64,000 bases of DNA, from assembly GCF_016651435.1 (NCBI RefSeq), contig NZ_JAEPRJ010000001.1:1612001-1676000 (forward strand), given 5' to 3'. Under the pieces are notes generated by a model, which saw only the letters and a program-made list of their open reading frames with translations, was not told the DNA's origin and ran no database searches. A program made the position numbers and the translations under genes. This DNA is from Catonella massiliensis (GTDB taxonomy: Bacteria; Bacillota; Clostridia; Lachnospirales; Lachnospiraceae). Numbering within the stretch: the first letter of the stretch is position 1; every line of letters begins with the position of its first letter. Positions 1 through 8,632 of this stretch are shown piece by piece.

Positions 1-145
1 TTAATTCATCCTTAAGCTTGTCATCTGTATAGTATATATTGCCTTTTACCTTTACTTCCTTAAGTCCGGAAGCCATTACAAGACCGCCTGCCGCCAGTAT
101 AAGAAAGAAAATGATGATAAGAGCCACCTTTATCTTATTGCGCAT
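1..145 (-). CDS. ftsQ: FtsQ/DivIB-type cell division protein, N-terminal part (cut by window edge)
   Basis: Only the first 48 codons are inside the window. The start is an ATG with an AGGAG ribosome site about five bases upstream. The peptide has a very short cytoplasmic tail (MRNKIK), one hydrophobic segment at about residues 6-25, and then a stretch resembling the start of a POTRA domain (KEVKVKGNIYYTDDKL), which is the architecture of FtsQ/DivIB. It lies 17 bases downstream of ftsW in the dcw operon, where ftsQ is expected. FtsQ/DivIB is a bitopic divisome scaffold linking FtsL and FtsB/DivIC. The family call rests on topology, the POTRA-like start and position. The rest of the protein cannot be seen. 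Confidence 0.7.
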   Translation of the reverse strand, partial: MRNKIKVALIIIFFLILAAGGLVMASGLKEVKVKGNIYYTDDKLKDEL

Positions 146-162
146 ATCTTCTCCTGCTGATT

Positions 163-1470
163 TTATCTTGTTCCATGGTTTATGCTTCTTTGCCTTTGTC
201 CCACATTATTTACGCTATTATAGGTTGAAGTCTTGCCGGTAAGCAGGCTGTTTTTATATTCTATCTGGAGTGATATGTTTAAGAACACTCCTATCTCAAA
301 GAGCATAATGATAACCGCTGTTCCACCAAAGCTGATAAAAGGCAGGATAACACCTGTGGGAGGAATAACATTGGTTACAACCAATATATTAAGTACCACC
401 TGAATGGCAATTTGAGACATTATCCCCGCTCCAACTAAGGCACCAAATCTGTCTTTTGCATTCATAATAACTATAAACATCCTATAAAGTATGAGCCCAA
501 ACAGCACTATTACCGCTATCCCGCCAAATATGCCAAATTCCTCACATACTATGGTAAATATCATATCATTATATGCTTCAGGAACCCTGCCATACTTCTG
601 CTCACTTCCGCCAAGCCCTTTGCCAAAAAGCCCTCCTGAGGCTATCGCATATAGTCCCTGAAGTATCTGCTGTCCTTTTTCACTTGTCTCAACATTGGCA
701 TGTATTTCTAAACGGGCACTTCTATATCCTCCAAGGAGCTTTACCACAGCCTTTATAGAAGCCGCCATTATGCCTGCAAGCACCAGATAAGGCAATGTCT
801 TTTTAGCATTTACAAATATAATACAGCCGTATATACCAGCAACTATTATAGCAGCACTGAGGTTTTCTTTTGCAATAAAGCCCAACAGAGGAGATACATA
901 GAGGATTGCAACTAAAAATCCGCCCGGGGTATTTATCTTTCCCGGCTTTCTCTGGCAGATATATGCTCCAAATACAATGACTACAAACTTTGCAAATTCC
1001 GAGGGCTGAAAGGATAAGCCGCCTACATCTATCCACCTCCTTGCGCCATTATTTATAGATGCAAAGAAGCTTGTGTAGCCCTGTAGTGCTGTCATGGCAA
1101 AGAGCATTATCCAAGGAAGAGAGATAACAAAGGAATTCCTCCCAAGCAGTCCTCTTAAAAATCTTGGCATAGGAAGCCTTACTCTAAACTTGAGCCATCT
1201 ATAGTCAGCAAATGAGAAAAGGAGCATAAGAAAAAATCCAATTCCTATAGTAATTAACTGCCTTTTTAAGAAATAAGTTGATTCAAGATTCTTGCTTTTG
1301 GCAATGTATGCACTTGCGCTATAGATGATAATAAGGCCTATAGAACAGGCAAAAAGAATTAGGAAGGTAAGGTTAAAATCATAATATCTTATACCAATTC
1401 TTTTTTTCTTAGTATCTGCTGCCGCAGTCTTCTTACCTTTCGCCGCTTTTCCCATAGCATCACCAACCAT
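163..1470 (-). CDS. ftsW: FtsW, SEDS-family septal peptidoglycan glycosyltransferase
   Basis: A 435-residue multi-pass membrane protein of the SEDS (FtsW/RodA/SpoVE) family. Landmarks are the IIIYSASAY segment in TM1, GARRWIDVGGLSFQPSEFAKF in the middle, and the C-terminal motif NVIPPTGVILPFISFGGT. SEDS proteins polymerise lipid II glycan strands together with a class B PBP. Here the cognate PBP is two genes upstream in the same operon, so FtsW is preferred to RodA; SpoVE remains possible. The first 25 residues are rich in Lys, Ala and Gly and probably cytoplasmic. The start is uncertain: the ATG at 1470 has no clear ribosome site, while the in-frame ATG at 1455 follows a weak GGTGAT. There is no murD or murG between mraY and ftsW, as there is in many dcw clusters. 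Confidence 0.9.
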   Translation of the reverse strand: MVGDAMGKAAKGKKTAAADTKKKRIGIRYYDFNLTFLILFACSIGLIIIYSASAYIAKSKNLESTYFLKRQLITIGIGFFLMLLFSFADYRWLKFRVRLPMPRFLRGLLGRNSFVISLPWIMLFAMTALQGYTSFFASINNGARRWIDVGGLSFQPSEFAKFVVIVFGAYICQRKPGKINTPGGFLVAILYVSPLLGFIAKENLSAAIIVAGIYGCIIFVNAKKTLPYLVLAGIMAASIKAVVKLLGGYRSARLEIHANVETSEKGQQILQGLYAIASGGLFGKGLGGSEQKYGRVPEAYNDMIFTIVCEEFGIFGGIAVIVLFGLILYRMFIVIMNAKDRFGALVGAGIMSQIAIQVVLNILVVTNVIPPTGVILPFISFGGTAVIIMLFEIGVFLNISLQIEYKNSLLTGKTSTYNSVNNVGQRQRSINHGTR

Positions 1471-1482
1471 TTCTATTATCTA

Positions 1483-2445
1483 CTATAATGCAATAAAACC
1501 TATAAAACAACAGAGTATAGTTACTACGGTAAACATCGCAACCACCCTTGTCTCTTCAAAGCCTGAAAGCTCAAAATGATGATGTATAGGTGACATCTTA
1601 AATATTCTCTTACCGTGAGTAATCTTAAAATAGCTAACCTGAAGCATAACTGAAAGTATCTCAGCAAGATATATAAAGGCCACTATTATAATGAACAAAG
1701 GAGCTTTTAGCATAAATGCCTCTGCAGCCACAAAACCTCCAAGAGCCAAAGAACCTGTATCCCCCATAAATACCTTAGCGGGATATGTGTTAAAGATTAA
1801 GAAACCAAGCAGGGTTCCAACCATTATCATAGCTGTAATGTACACAGGCGATCCAATCTTTAATGAAAGTACCACAAAAAACATAGCTATAACGACAGTA
1901 ACGGAGGTTGCAAGTCCATCCAGTCCGTCAGTAAAGTTGGCACCGTTTACAGTACCAAGTACCGCGACAAATACAAAAGGAACAAATAGTACCCCAAGGT
2001 TCCAAGCCACCTGTCCTCCTGTAAAAGGAATAATAATCTGTGTAAGCTCAGGATAATCACTCATAATCACATAGGCAAAATATCCTGTGAGCACTATCTG
2101 AAGTCCAAGCTTTTGCCAAGCCCTAAGCCCTAAGGAGCGTTTTTTAGCAAGCTTAATAAAGTCATCCAAAAATCCTATAAACCCAAATCCAACTGTAAGT
2201 AAAATAACAGGGAAAATCTGAGGTTCGTTTAACATATATGCAAGCGATGAAACTGTAAATGCAGCCAGCATAACTATTCCGCCCATTGTAGGAGTCCCTG
2301 CCTTCTTCAAATGGCTTTCGGGGCCTTCCTCCCTTATGAACTGCCCAAACTTCATCCTATGAAGTATAGGGATGAATATAGGGCATAGAAGCACCGTAAG
2401 CGCAAATGAAATAAATGCAGGTAAAAATATCTCAATTGAAAACAT
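1483..2445 (-). CDS. mraY: Phospho-N-acetylmuramoyl-pentapeptide transferase MraY
   Basis: The 320-residue, roughly ten-TM enzyme transfers phospho-MurNAc-pentapeptide from UDP to undecaprenyl phosphate, giving lipid I at the inner face of the membrane. Family signatures are intact: GTPTMGGIV near residues 50-58, FLDDFIKL with the conserved Asp pair, NFTDGLDGLA, FMGDTGSLALGG, and the C-terminal SPIHHHFEL histidine motif. The length is normal for Firmicutes. It starts five bases after the stop of the upstream penicillin-binding protein gene and ends 12 bases before ftsW, so it is an internal gene of the dcw operon. Confidence 0.97.
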   Translation of the reverse strand: MFSIEIFLPAFISFALTVLLCPIFIPILHRMKFGQFIREEGPESHLKKAGTPTMGGIVMLAAFTVSSLAYMLNEPQIFPVILLTVGFGFIGFLDDFIKLAKKRSLGLRAWQKLGLQIVLTGYFAYVIMSDYPELTQIIIPFTGGQVAWNLGVLFVPFVFVAVLGTVNGANFTDGLDGLATSVTVVIAMFFVVLSLKIGSPVYITAMIMVGTLLGFLIFNTYPAKVFMGDTGSLALGGFVAAEAFMLKAPLFIIIVAFIYLAEILSVMLQVSYFKITHGKRIFKMSPIHHHFELSGFEETRVVAMFTVVTILCCFIGFIAL

Positions 2446-2450
2446 AATGT

Positions 2451-4346
2451 CTACTCCTTAGTTTTTTCAGGATATATTCCAAGTACCTTAAATACATTTT
2501 CAGCAACCTTCTTAGCAAGTGCAGATGCAATACCGTTAGCAGTCTGATCCTTAACCTTAGGCTGGTCTACAACGACATAGACCACAACCTGAGGATTATC
2601 ATAAGGAGCACAGCCAATAAAAGAAATCACGTAGTTAGTATCTGATCTTACAAGCTTTCCATTGATATTGTCAAGCTTTTGGGCAGTACCTGTTTTACCC
2701 GCCATCTTGTATCCTTCAGACTTTGCCCTCCAGCCTGAACCCTGCTCTACCGTCTCATAAAGTGCCTTCTGTATGAACTCTGATGTATCCTTTGTTACAG
2801 TCTTTTTCATAACTACAGGCTCTTTTTTCTCTACCACCACTCCGTTGTCATCCACCAGTTCCTTAACAAGATGTGGTTTGTAATAAGTCCCGCCATTTAT
2901 AAGTGACGAGAAGCCTGCAGCCATCTGAATCATGGTAACAGAAACACTCTGTCCGAAACTGCTCGTAGCAAGCTCTACAGGATTAAGCTGTGCTTCATTG
3001 TATACCAGTCCCGTGGTCTCTCCCGGGAAATCTATACCTGTTCTGCTTCCTATACCAAATATATCCTGATACCTGGCAAAATCCTTCCTGCCAAGCTTCC
3101 TTACTATCTGCATCATCGTAACATTGCAGGACTGCTCAATACTCTGCGATAAGTTAATCATACCATGTCCGTCTCTTTTTGCACAGCGGATTTTTCTGTC
3201 CATTACTATCTCGTATCCCTTACAGTAGAATTCCTGCTTCTTTTTTACTACATTTTCTTCAAGACAGGCCGCCACCGTAAAGGGCTTAAATGTAGAGCCC
3301 GGCTCATATATGTCACTGGTACAGTAATTTTTCCATATATTGCTTAGCTCTTCAAGCTTTTTATCATCGCTCATAGAGTCAATTTCTTTTTGACTAAAAT
3401 ATCCTGTAAGGTCTCTGGGATTATTTAAGTCATAGCCTTTATTGGATGCCATTACGTAGATTTCACCGTTATTTGGATTCATCAAGATTATACCTACGTT
3501 TTCAGCTCCCTCAGTCTTTTGATAATCAGCAATTATATCTTCGGTCATCTTTTGGGCATCGGAGTCTATCGTAGTGACTACATTTAAGCCATTCTTAGCT
3601 TCAACTTCAGTTTCTTCCAGTTCCATATTAGAGTTGAAGTAACCGTATCTCACACCGTTTTTGCCATTTAGCTTAGAATTATAATATCCCTCAAGTCCCC
3701 ATTCTGCCATATCTCCTGAATATGTAAATCCTATCACGTCACTGGCTACCGTCTTTAGAGGATAAGTCCTTTTGTAGTAGCTCTCAAAGTTGTAGCCTAC
3801 AACAATGTCGTTTGCCGTATCCGCTTTTTCGTTTTTTGTATTTCTCTTGTTATACTCATTTACCGCTGCTATAAATTTTTCCTTTTCATCATAGCTTACT
3901 TCTTTTTTTATAACCTGATACATAGACTCAGGATTATCATCAATTATCTTATTTAGTTCATCCTGAGATATGCCGAAATATTCACTTGCAAACTTAATCG
4001 TAGGCGCCCTGTAGTCATCTTCTTTTGAAAGTATGATTTTAGGCTCTAAAACAAAATTATACACCAAGACAGACTTGGCAAAGGCGACTCCACGTCTATC
4101 TGATATATCTCCTCTTTTAGCTATAATCGGGTTGCTGCTGTAAGTCTGCTGAGCCAGATATTTTTTCTTGTAGTCCTCTCCCTTTCCCTGGGCAACATAA
4201 ATAACCGCAAGAGAAGCGCCTATTAGTCCCAACGCAAAAAAAGCGGACGTTAACACTATCTTACCCTTAACTGTCATCCCGCTTTTTTTACGGACATTCT
4301 TTCTGCCTGTAGTTCTTCTTCTTCCATTTTTAACTCTTGTTGCCAT
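2451..4346 (-). CDS. ftsI: Class B penicillin-binding protein (FtsI/PBP2-type transpeptidase)
   Basis: A 631-residue septal transpeptidase. It has a basic cytoplasmic tail (about 1-27), a single membrane anchor (about 29-51), a PBP dimer/pedestal region from about residue 70, and a C-terminal transpeptidase domain. The catalytic motifs are complete: STFK at 351-354 (nucleophile Ser351), SCN at 406-408 and KTG at 551-553. No PASTA repeats follow the catalytic domain, which argues for FtsI rather than sporulation SpoVD. It sits between ftsL and mraY with gaps of 8 and 5 bases and should work with the FtsW encoded downstream. The symbol is assigned by position and architecture. Confidence 0.92.
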   Translation of the reverse strand: MATRVKNGRRRTTGRKNVRKKSGMTVKGKIVLTSAFFALGLIGASLAVIYVAQGKGEDYKKKYLAQQTYSSNPIIAKRGDISDRRGVAFAKSVLVYNFVLEPKIILSKEDDYRAPTIKFASEYFGISQDELNKIIDDNPESMYQVIKKEVSYDEKEKFIAAVNEYNKRNTKNEKADTANDIVVGYNFESYYKRTYPLKTVASDVIGFTYSGDMAEWGLEGYYNSKLNGKNGVRYGYFNSNMELEETEVEAKNGLNVVTTIDSDAQKMTEDIIADYQKTEGAENVGIILMNPNNGEIYVMASNKGYDLNNPRDLTGYFSQKEIDSMSDDKKLEELSNIWKNYCTSDIYEPGSTFKPFTVAACLEENVVKKKQEFYCKGYEIVMDRKIRCAKRDGHGMINLSQSIEQSCNVTMMQIVRKLGRKDFARYQDIFGIGSRTGIDFPGETTGLVYNEAQLNPVELATSSFGQSVSVTMIQMAAGFSSLINGGTYYKPHLVKELVDDNGVVVEKKEPVVMKKTVTKDTSEFIQKALYETVEQGSGWRAKSEGYKMAGKTGTAQKLDNINGKLVRSDTNYVISFIGCAPYDNPQVVVYVVVDQPKVKDQTANGIASALAKKVAENVFKVLGIYPEKTKE

Positions 4347-4354
4347 TATAACTC

Positions 4355-4897
4355 CTATCCGGCATTTACTACTCTTAAAATTCTCTCAATCAGGCTCAGC
4401 GCCTCATTGCCCTTCAAATCTCCATACTGCCTTACATAGCCGTTAGTTACACTCTTGTATGTAATAATCTGGTTTTCATAAGGATATACCATACCATATT
4501 TCTCTATTGCAGTCTTTCTTATCTTCTCCAAATCAATGTTGCTGTAGAGAGTATTCTCGGTATTGTCGTTGGCTATCTTTAAGCTGTCTGCCTCTCTTGA
4601 TATCGCTCTGGTTGAGAGCTCAGTCTGCTTTATATCATTATAAACTCTAATGTATCCTACACAGACAACAACGAGCAAGGCAGCCACTATCATCATGCCT
4701 GCAAAGCCTAAAAAATCTATGGAAGGTGCAAACTTCATTTTAGCATATCTTTGTGGCTTTTGTTTAGGCTGTTTTTCTACCTGTGGCTGCTCCTTAGGCA
4801 GATATCTTCTTTTAGGAAGCGCACTACTCCTTACATTTAATGCCATAGAGCCACTTGTTAGATTCCTGTTTCTTCTTACTTTTCTTTTTTCACTCAT
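4355..4897 (-). CDS. ftsL: FtsL-like septum formation protein
   Basis: A 180-residue bitopic protein. It has a long basic, Gln/Lys/Pro-rich cytoplasmic tail (about 1-65), one TM segment ([20 protein letters not shown], about 67-90), and a short extracellular helix of the FtsL/DivIC leucine-zipper kind ([21 protein letters not shown]), followed by [24 protein letters not shown], a typical FtsL ending. FtsL forms a trimer with FtsB/DivIC and FtsQ/DivIB that activates septal synthesis. The ATG at 4897 was chosen because GAGGGAG lies about five bases upstream. It overlaps the rsmH stop by 8 bases, implying translational coupling. Sequence conservation in this family is low, so the call leans on topology and synteny. 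Confidence 0.8.
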   Translation of the reverse strand: MSEKRKVRRNRNLTSGSMALNVRSSALPKRRYLPKEQPQVEKQPKQKPQRYAKMKFAPSIDFLGFAGMMIVAALLVVVCVGYIRVYNDIKQTELSTRAISREADSLKIANDNTENTLYSNIDLEKIRKTAIEKYGMVYPYENQIITYKSVTNGYVRQYGDLKGNEALSLIERILRVVNAG

Positions 4898-5852
4898 TAG
4901 ACTCCCTCTTTCTAGCAAAGATTCTAAGCTTCGAACTCTTCGCTCTTGAATTCCATTTCATCTCTTCTTCAGAAGGCACTATCGGCTTTCTTGAAGCAAC
5001 AAATCCTTTTGACTTTTTACCACAAACGCAAACCGGAAAATTAGGCGGGCAGGTACAAGGTGATTCTGCCCTCTTAAAAGCTGATTTTACTATTCTGTCC
5101 TCAAGTGAATGGAAGGTAATTATAGCAATCCTTCCATTATCCGATAGTATATCAATCATGCCTTCAATTGAATCTTCTAATACTCCAAGCTCCCTGTTTA
5201 GCTCTATTCTGATAGCCTGAAAAGTTCGCTTTGCAGGATGTCCTCCGGTAGCCCTATATTTCATTGGTATAGCTGATTTAATAATATCAGCCAGCTCTCC
5301 TGTTGTTTCTATCGGTTTTCCTTCCCTAAAAGCTGCTATTTTAGAGGCTATCTTAGATGCAAACTTGTCTTCGCCATATTCTTTTATAATACGGGTAAGT
5401 TCTTCCTTGCTATAGTAGTTTACTATATCCCTGGCTGTCTTTTCCTGTCCCCTGTCCATCCTCATATCAAGGGGAGCATCTTCCATATATGAAAAGCCTC
5501 TCTCCGCGTTGTCCAGCTGGTATGAGGATACTCCAAGGTCAAGCAAAATACCGTCAACCTCTCTTATCCCAAGTCCATTCAGAATGTTTATCATTTGTGC
5601 ATAATTGCTTCTTACAATGGTTACCCTGTCCTTAAACTCTGCAAGCCTTTCTCCCGCTGCCTTTATGGCCGCTTCATCTTGGTCTATGCCTATAAGCCTT
5701 CCACCAGCTGTCAGACGCTTTGCTATCTCGTAGGAATGACCGCCTCCTCCAAGAGTTCCATCCACGTATATACCATTAGGCTTTATGTCAAGGCCATGAA
5801 TAACCTCATCTAACATTATAGGAATATGCTTAAATTCAAATTCATCTTCCAT
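4890..5852 (-). CDS. rsmH: 16S rRNA m4C1402 methyltransferase RsmH (MraW)
   Basis: A SAM-dependent methyltransferase of about 320 residues that methylates N4 of C1402 in 16S rRNA. Visible signatures are the N-terminal [13 protein letters not shown], the SAM-binding [23 protein letters not shown], the [13 protein letters not shown] segment and the C-terminal [14 protein letters not shown]. Two ATG codons compete. AGGAGG lies 3 bases before the one at 5858 and 9 bases before the one at 5852, and the second spacing is the better. The gene follows mraZ in the dcw operon and overlaps ftsL at its 3' end. Near the C-terminus is a [13 protein letters not shown]ys-rich loop typical of the family. Confidence 0.96.
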   Translation of the reverse strand: MEDEFEFKHIPIMLDEVIHGLDIKPNGIYVDGTLGGGGHSYEIAKRLTAGGRLIGIDQDEAAIKAAGERLAEFKDRVTIVRSNYAQMINILNGLGIREVDGILLDLGVSSYQLDNAERGFSYMEDAPLDMRMDRGQEKTARDIVNYYSKEELTRIIKEYGEDKFASKIASKIAAFREGKPIETTGELADIIKSAIPMKYRATGGHPAKRTFQAIRIELNRELGVLEDSIEGMIDILSDNGRIAIITFHSLEDRIVKSAFKRAESPCTCPPNFPVCVCGKKSKGFVASRKPIVPSEEEMKWNSRAKSSKLRIFARKRESNE

Positions 5853-5922
5853 AAACATATGCCTCCTTTTAATTTCTATGCCTAGGCTATACGGTGTGGC
5901 TGTGGAAAATACTTCATAGCCT

Positions 5923-5994
5923 GTGATACAGGATTGCTACAGCTGCGCTTTTGGCGCTTGCAACTGGTTTTTACGCTTTTGGCACTTGTATCAC
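5923..5994 (-). repeat. 72-bp imperfect stem-loop element between mraZ and rsmH
   Basis: Perfect 8-bp ends GTGATACA (5923-5930) and TGTATCAC (5987-5994) enclose two direct copies of CGCTTTTGGC (5946-5955 and 5974-5983, both continuing into a CTTG). On the minus strand the interior can also fold as GCGC-loop-GCGC. The element abuts the mraZ stop codon, so it would lie in the mraZ-rsmH spacer of the mRNA. There is no T-tract, so it is not a standard terminator. RNA processing or stability, or a dispersed repeat, are the likelier roles. Confidence 0.5.
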
Positions 5995-6428
5995 TACATA
6001 AAGTTTAGGTTAAATTCTGCTAGCTGCTCAGCTATATCATTGATGTCGCCCAGTTCTGAAGTGTTCTTGTCCCAAAGTGCTTTATCCCATAATTCAATTT
6101 TACCCATCATCCCGACTATCATAACATTTTTACTGATGCCTGTTCTCTCCCTAAGATTGGCCGGTAAAAGAGTCCTACCCTGTTTGTCTATCTCACTTTC
6201 AGCTGCCGCAGAGAGGAAGTACCTCTGCAATTCCCTGCTCTTATGTCCCCCTGGAAGCGCTGCAAGCTGCTCAACAAAGCTTTCCCATTTATTCATGGGA
6301 TACATATATAAGCATCCGTCAAGACCAAAAGTGATGATGAATTTTTCGCCCAGTTCTTCTCTGAACTTGGAAGGAACTATAATTCTGCCCTTATTATCTA
6401 CTGTATGCTCGTACGAACCCGTAAACAT
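5994..6428 (-). CDS. mraZ: Transcriptional regulator MraZ
   Basis: A 144-residue protein with two SpoVT/AbrB-like swapped-hairpin DNA-binding repeats: MFTGSYEHTVDNKGRIIVPSKFRE at the N-terminus and AAESEIDKQGRTLLPANLRE near residues 74-95, each with the DxxGRxxxP motif. MraZ is the first gene of dcw clusters. It forms octameric rings, binds direct repeats in its own promoter and adjusts expression of the operon. An excellent AGGAGG site (GGGAGGAGGTG) precedes the start. Matching phased repeats are present just upstream (6452-6488), consistent with autoregulation. Confidence 0.96.
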   Translation of the reverse strand: MFTGSYEHTVDNKGRIIVPSKFREELGEKFIITFGLDGCLYMYPMNKWESFVEQLAALPGGHKSRELQRYFLSAAAESEIDKQGRTLLPANLRERTGISKNVMIVGMMGKIELWDKALWDKNTSELGDINDIAEQLAEFNLNFM

Positions 6429-6451
6429 AAGAACACCTCCTCCCTTTCACA

Positions 6452-6488
6452 CCACTTCATGATATTTATCGCCACTTTGCTCCACTTT
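6452..6488 (-). promoter_or_regulatory. MraZ boxes (phased AAAGTGG repeats)
   Basis: On the minus strand AAAGTGG occurs at 6488-6482 and 6478-6472, and GAAGTGG at 6458-6452. Start-to-start spacings are therefore 10 and 20 bp, one and two helical turns. They begin at the predicted transcription start and run into the leader, just before the mraZ ribosome site. Reported MraZ sites are similar short direct repeats at about one-turn spacing, so these are probably autoregulatory sites. Confidence 0.75.
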
Positions 6489-6494
6489 TGTTAC

Positions 6495-6523
6495 ATTTTA
6501 TAATAAATTTTATTTTTTTGCAA
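6495..6523 (-). promoter_or_regulatory. Sigma-A type promoter of the dcw operon
   Basis: On the minus strand, -35 TTGCAA (6523-6518), a 17-bp spacer and -10 TAAAAT (6500-6495). The predicted start near 6488 places the MraZ boxes in the initially transcribed region. Confidence 0.6.
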
Positions 6524-6549
6524 CGATACACATGTTCTGTTATTCTTTT

Positions 6550-6604
6550 TTTAAAATACAAAAAAGCCCTCAACTCCCCGTTTTATGGGATTTTGAAGGG
6601 CTTT
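6550..6604 (-). terminator. Intrinsic terminator downstream of lgt
   Basis: Stem AAAGCCCT (6563-6570) with AGGGCTTT (6597-6604), with an inner TCCC/GGGA pairing. On the minus strand it is followed by a TTTTTTGTATTTT tail. It ends the ychF-lgt transcript ahead of the mraZ promoter. Confidence 0.85.
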
Positions 6605-6632
6605 ATGCCTTAAAATCATTCTAAAAATTTTT

Positions 6633-7499
6633 TTATTTTTTCTTTAATGTTACTCTCTTATAGATAATTAAACCCAAACTTGTAACAAACAAAGCAAAGG
6701 CAAGTACCTGAGATACAGCTATACCTGTGTCTCCAAGAGTCAGCTGGTCTGTCCTTAGGCCTTCTATAAAGGCTCTGCCCAGGCCATATCCTCCCATATA
6801 CATAAGAAAAAGCTCACCGTCAAACTTCTTATGCTTGGTATAAAGCAGTATACATATAAGAAGAAGCAGATTCCATACGGACTCATATAAAAATGTCGGA
6901 TGAACCTGAATGAAGCCAACATAGTTGCCTTCTTCTGCCATCTCTAACATCTTTTTGGTAATAGCATTCTGGTTCACATCATAAGTCGAGAGCCTCATTG
7001 CAAAGAGGTTGTTCGTATAGTCTCCAAAGGCCTCCCTATTAAAGAAGTTGCCCCACCGCCCTATAATCTGACCTGTAAGCAGACCCACGCAGGCAGTATC
7101 AGCAAGCAGGGTAAACTTCATCTTTTTTATCTTCGTATAGACTATGGCAGTAATTATCCCTCCTATGACACCACCATAGATGGCAAGTCCGCCCGCTCTC
7201 AGGTTAAACACCTGTATGAAGTCATCCTTATAATCGTCCCAGGAAAATACTACATAGTATATCCTTGCACCTATTATGGAAACTACGACAGCATACATTG
7301 CAAAGTCAAGATATACTTCCTTGTCCTGTCCTGTTCTTGCAGCCTGAAAACTTGCCACAATATAACCCATGGCTATACCAAGACCGATTATTATTCCATA
7401 AAAAGCTATGTCAAATCTTCCGAATACGGATATGCTCTTGGGAAGATTCTCTATTACTATACCTAGATTTGGAAATGAAATTGTATCTAAAGCAAACAT
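6633..7499 (-). CDS. lgt: Prolipoprotein diacylglyceryl transferase Lgt
   Basis: A 288-residue, seven-TM enzyme that transfers diacylglycerol from phosphatidylglycerol to the lipobox Cys of prolipoproteins. Recognisable segments are IAFYGIIIGLGIAMGY, the RAGGLAIYGGVIGG motif and the signature GRWGNFFNREAFG near the middle, followed by HPTFLYESVWNL and the C-terminal GLGRAFIEGLRTDQL. Length and topology are normal. It starts 11 bases after ychF with an AAGGAGA ribosome site, so the two genes are probably co-transcribed, and an intrinsic terminator follows. Substrates encoded nearby include the solute-binding lipoprotein of the sulfated-sugar locus. Confidence 0.97.
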   Translation of the reverse strand: MFALDTISFPNLGIVIENLPKSISVFGRFDIAFYGIIIGLGIAMGYIVASFQAARTGQDKEVYLDFAMYAVVVSIIGARIYYVVFSWDDYKDDFIQVFNLRAGGLAIYGGVIGGIITAIVYTKIKKMKFTLLADTACVGLLTGQIIGRWGNFFNREAFGDYTNNLFAMRLSTYDVNQNAITKKMLEMAEEGNYVGFIQVHPTFLYESVWNLLLLICILLYTKHKKFDGELFLMYMGGYGLGRAFIEGLRTDQLTLGDTGIAVSQVLAFALFVTSLGLIIYKRVTLKKK

Positions 7500-7510
7500 A
7501 GTTAATCTCC

Positions 7511-8608
7511 TTATACATTAAAGCGGAAAAGAACTATGTCACCATCATTCATAACATATTCCTTGCCTTCACTTCTAACAAGTCCCTTTTCTTTGGCTGC
7601 GGCCATGCTTCCACAGGCTATAAGATTGTCGTAGCTTACTACCTCGGCTCTGATAAAGCCTCTCTCAAAGTCGGTATGAATCTTGCCTGCTGCCTGCGGA
7701 GCCTTGGTACCTGCTTTTATAGTCCAAGCCTTTGTCTCCATCTCGCCGGCAGTTATATAGCTTATAAGTCCTAAGAGCTTGTAGCTGGCTTTTATTAGTT
7801 TCTCAAGTCCCGATTCTGAGAGTCCCAAGTCCTCTAAGAAGCTTTTCTTGTCATCATCATCCAGTTCAGAGATTTCCTGCTCTATCTGTGCACATACCAC
7901 GAACACTTCCGAGCCTTCCTTCTCTGCTATATCCCTTACTTCTTTAACGTACTTATTATTGGCTCCGTCATCTGCAAGGTCATCATCTTTTACATTTGCA
8001 GCGTAGATAACAGGCTTAGCAGTAAGAAGGTTGTACTCCTCAAAGAACTTCTCTTCATCATCATCTTCTCTTTCAAAGGCCTTTGCCAGGTTGCCCGCTT
8101 CAAGGAAGGCCATAAGCCTTACTATCATATCAAGCTCTTTTTTGTACATCTTATCGGCACTAACCGACTTTGCTACCCTGCTTTTCCTTCGTTCAAGCAC
8201 TTCGATATCTGCAAATATAAGCTCAAGATTTATGGTCTCTATGTCTCTTGTTGGCGAAATAGAGCCTTCTACGTGAACAATATTGGCATCTTCAAAGCAT
8301 CTAACCACGTGAACTATGGCATCTACCTCTCTTATATTGGCAAGGAACTGATTGCCAAGTCCTTCACCCTTTGATGCTCCTTTTACAAGTCCTGCTATGT
8401 CTACAAACTCTATAGCGGCTGGTACAATCCTACCTGAGTTATGCATCTTGCCAAGTACAGTAAGTCTTTCATCAGGCACGGCAACCACACCAACATTGGG
8501 ATCTATAGTACAGAAAGGATAGTTAGCTGACTCAGCCCCTGCCTTGGTTAACGAGTTAAATAAGGTACTCTTTCCTACATTTGGAAGTCCCACAATTCCC
8601 AGTTTCAT
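7511..8608 (-). CDS. ychF: Redox-regulated ATPase YchF (Obg family)
   Basis: A 365-residue P-loop protein. Domains in order are an Obg-type G domain with Walker A GLPNVGKSTLF (residues 7-17) and DIAGLVKGASKGEGLG as switch II, a helical coiled insertion (about 125-200), and a C-terminal TGS domain ending in the conserved HTDFERGFIRAEV, with DGDIVLFRFNV at the very end. YchF/OLA1 proteins prefer ATP to GTP because the G4 motif is altered, and they associate with ribosomes and redox stress responses. The gene lies between a PspC-domain gene and lgt, with 11-24-base gaps, in one probable operon. Confidence 0.97.
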   Translation of the reverse strand: MKLGIVGLPNVGKSTLFNSLTKAGAESANYPFCTIDPNVGVVAVPDERLTVLGKMHNSGRIVPAAIEFVDIAGLVKGASKGEGLGNQFLANIREVDAIVHVVRCFEDANIVHVEGSISPTRDIETINLELIFADIEVLERRKSRVAKSVSADKMYKKELDMIVRLMAFLEAGNLAKAFEREDDDEEKFFEEYNLLTAKPVIYAANVKDDDLADDGANNKYVKEVRDIAEKEGSEVFVVCAQIEQEISELDDDDKKSFLEDLGLSESGLEKLIKASYKLLGLISYITAGEMETKAWTIKAGTKAPQAAGKIHTDFERGFIRAEVVSYDNLIACGSMAAAKEKGLVRSEGKEYVMNDGDIVLFRFNV

Positions 8609-8632
8609 ATGTGTTGTATCTCCTTACATTCT

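Noticed and set aside
1691..2056. Long open frame antisense to mraY, and many similar frames opposite real genes
   Set aside because: They lack ribosome sites and recognisable domains and lie wholly opposite conserved genes.
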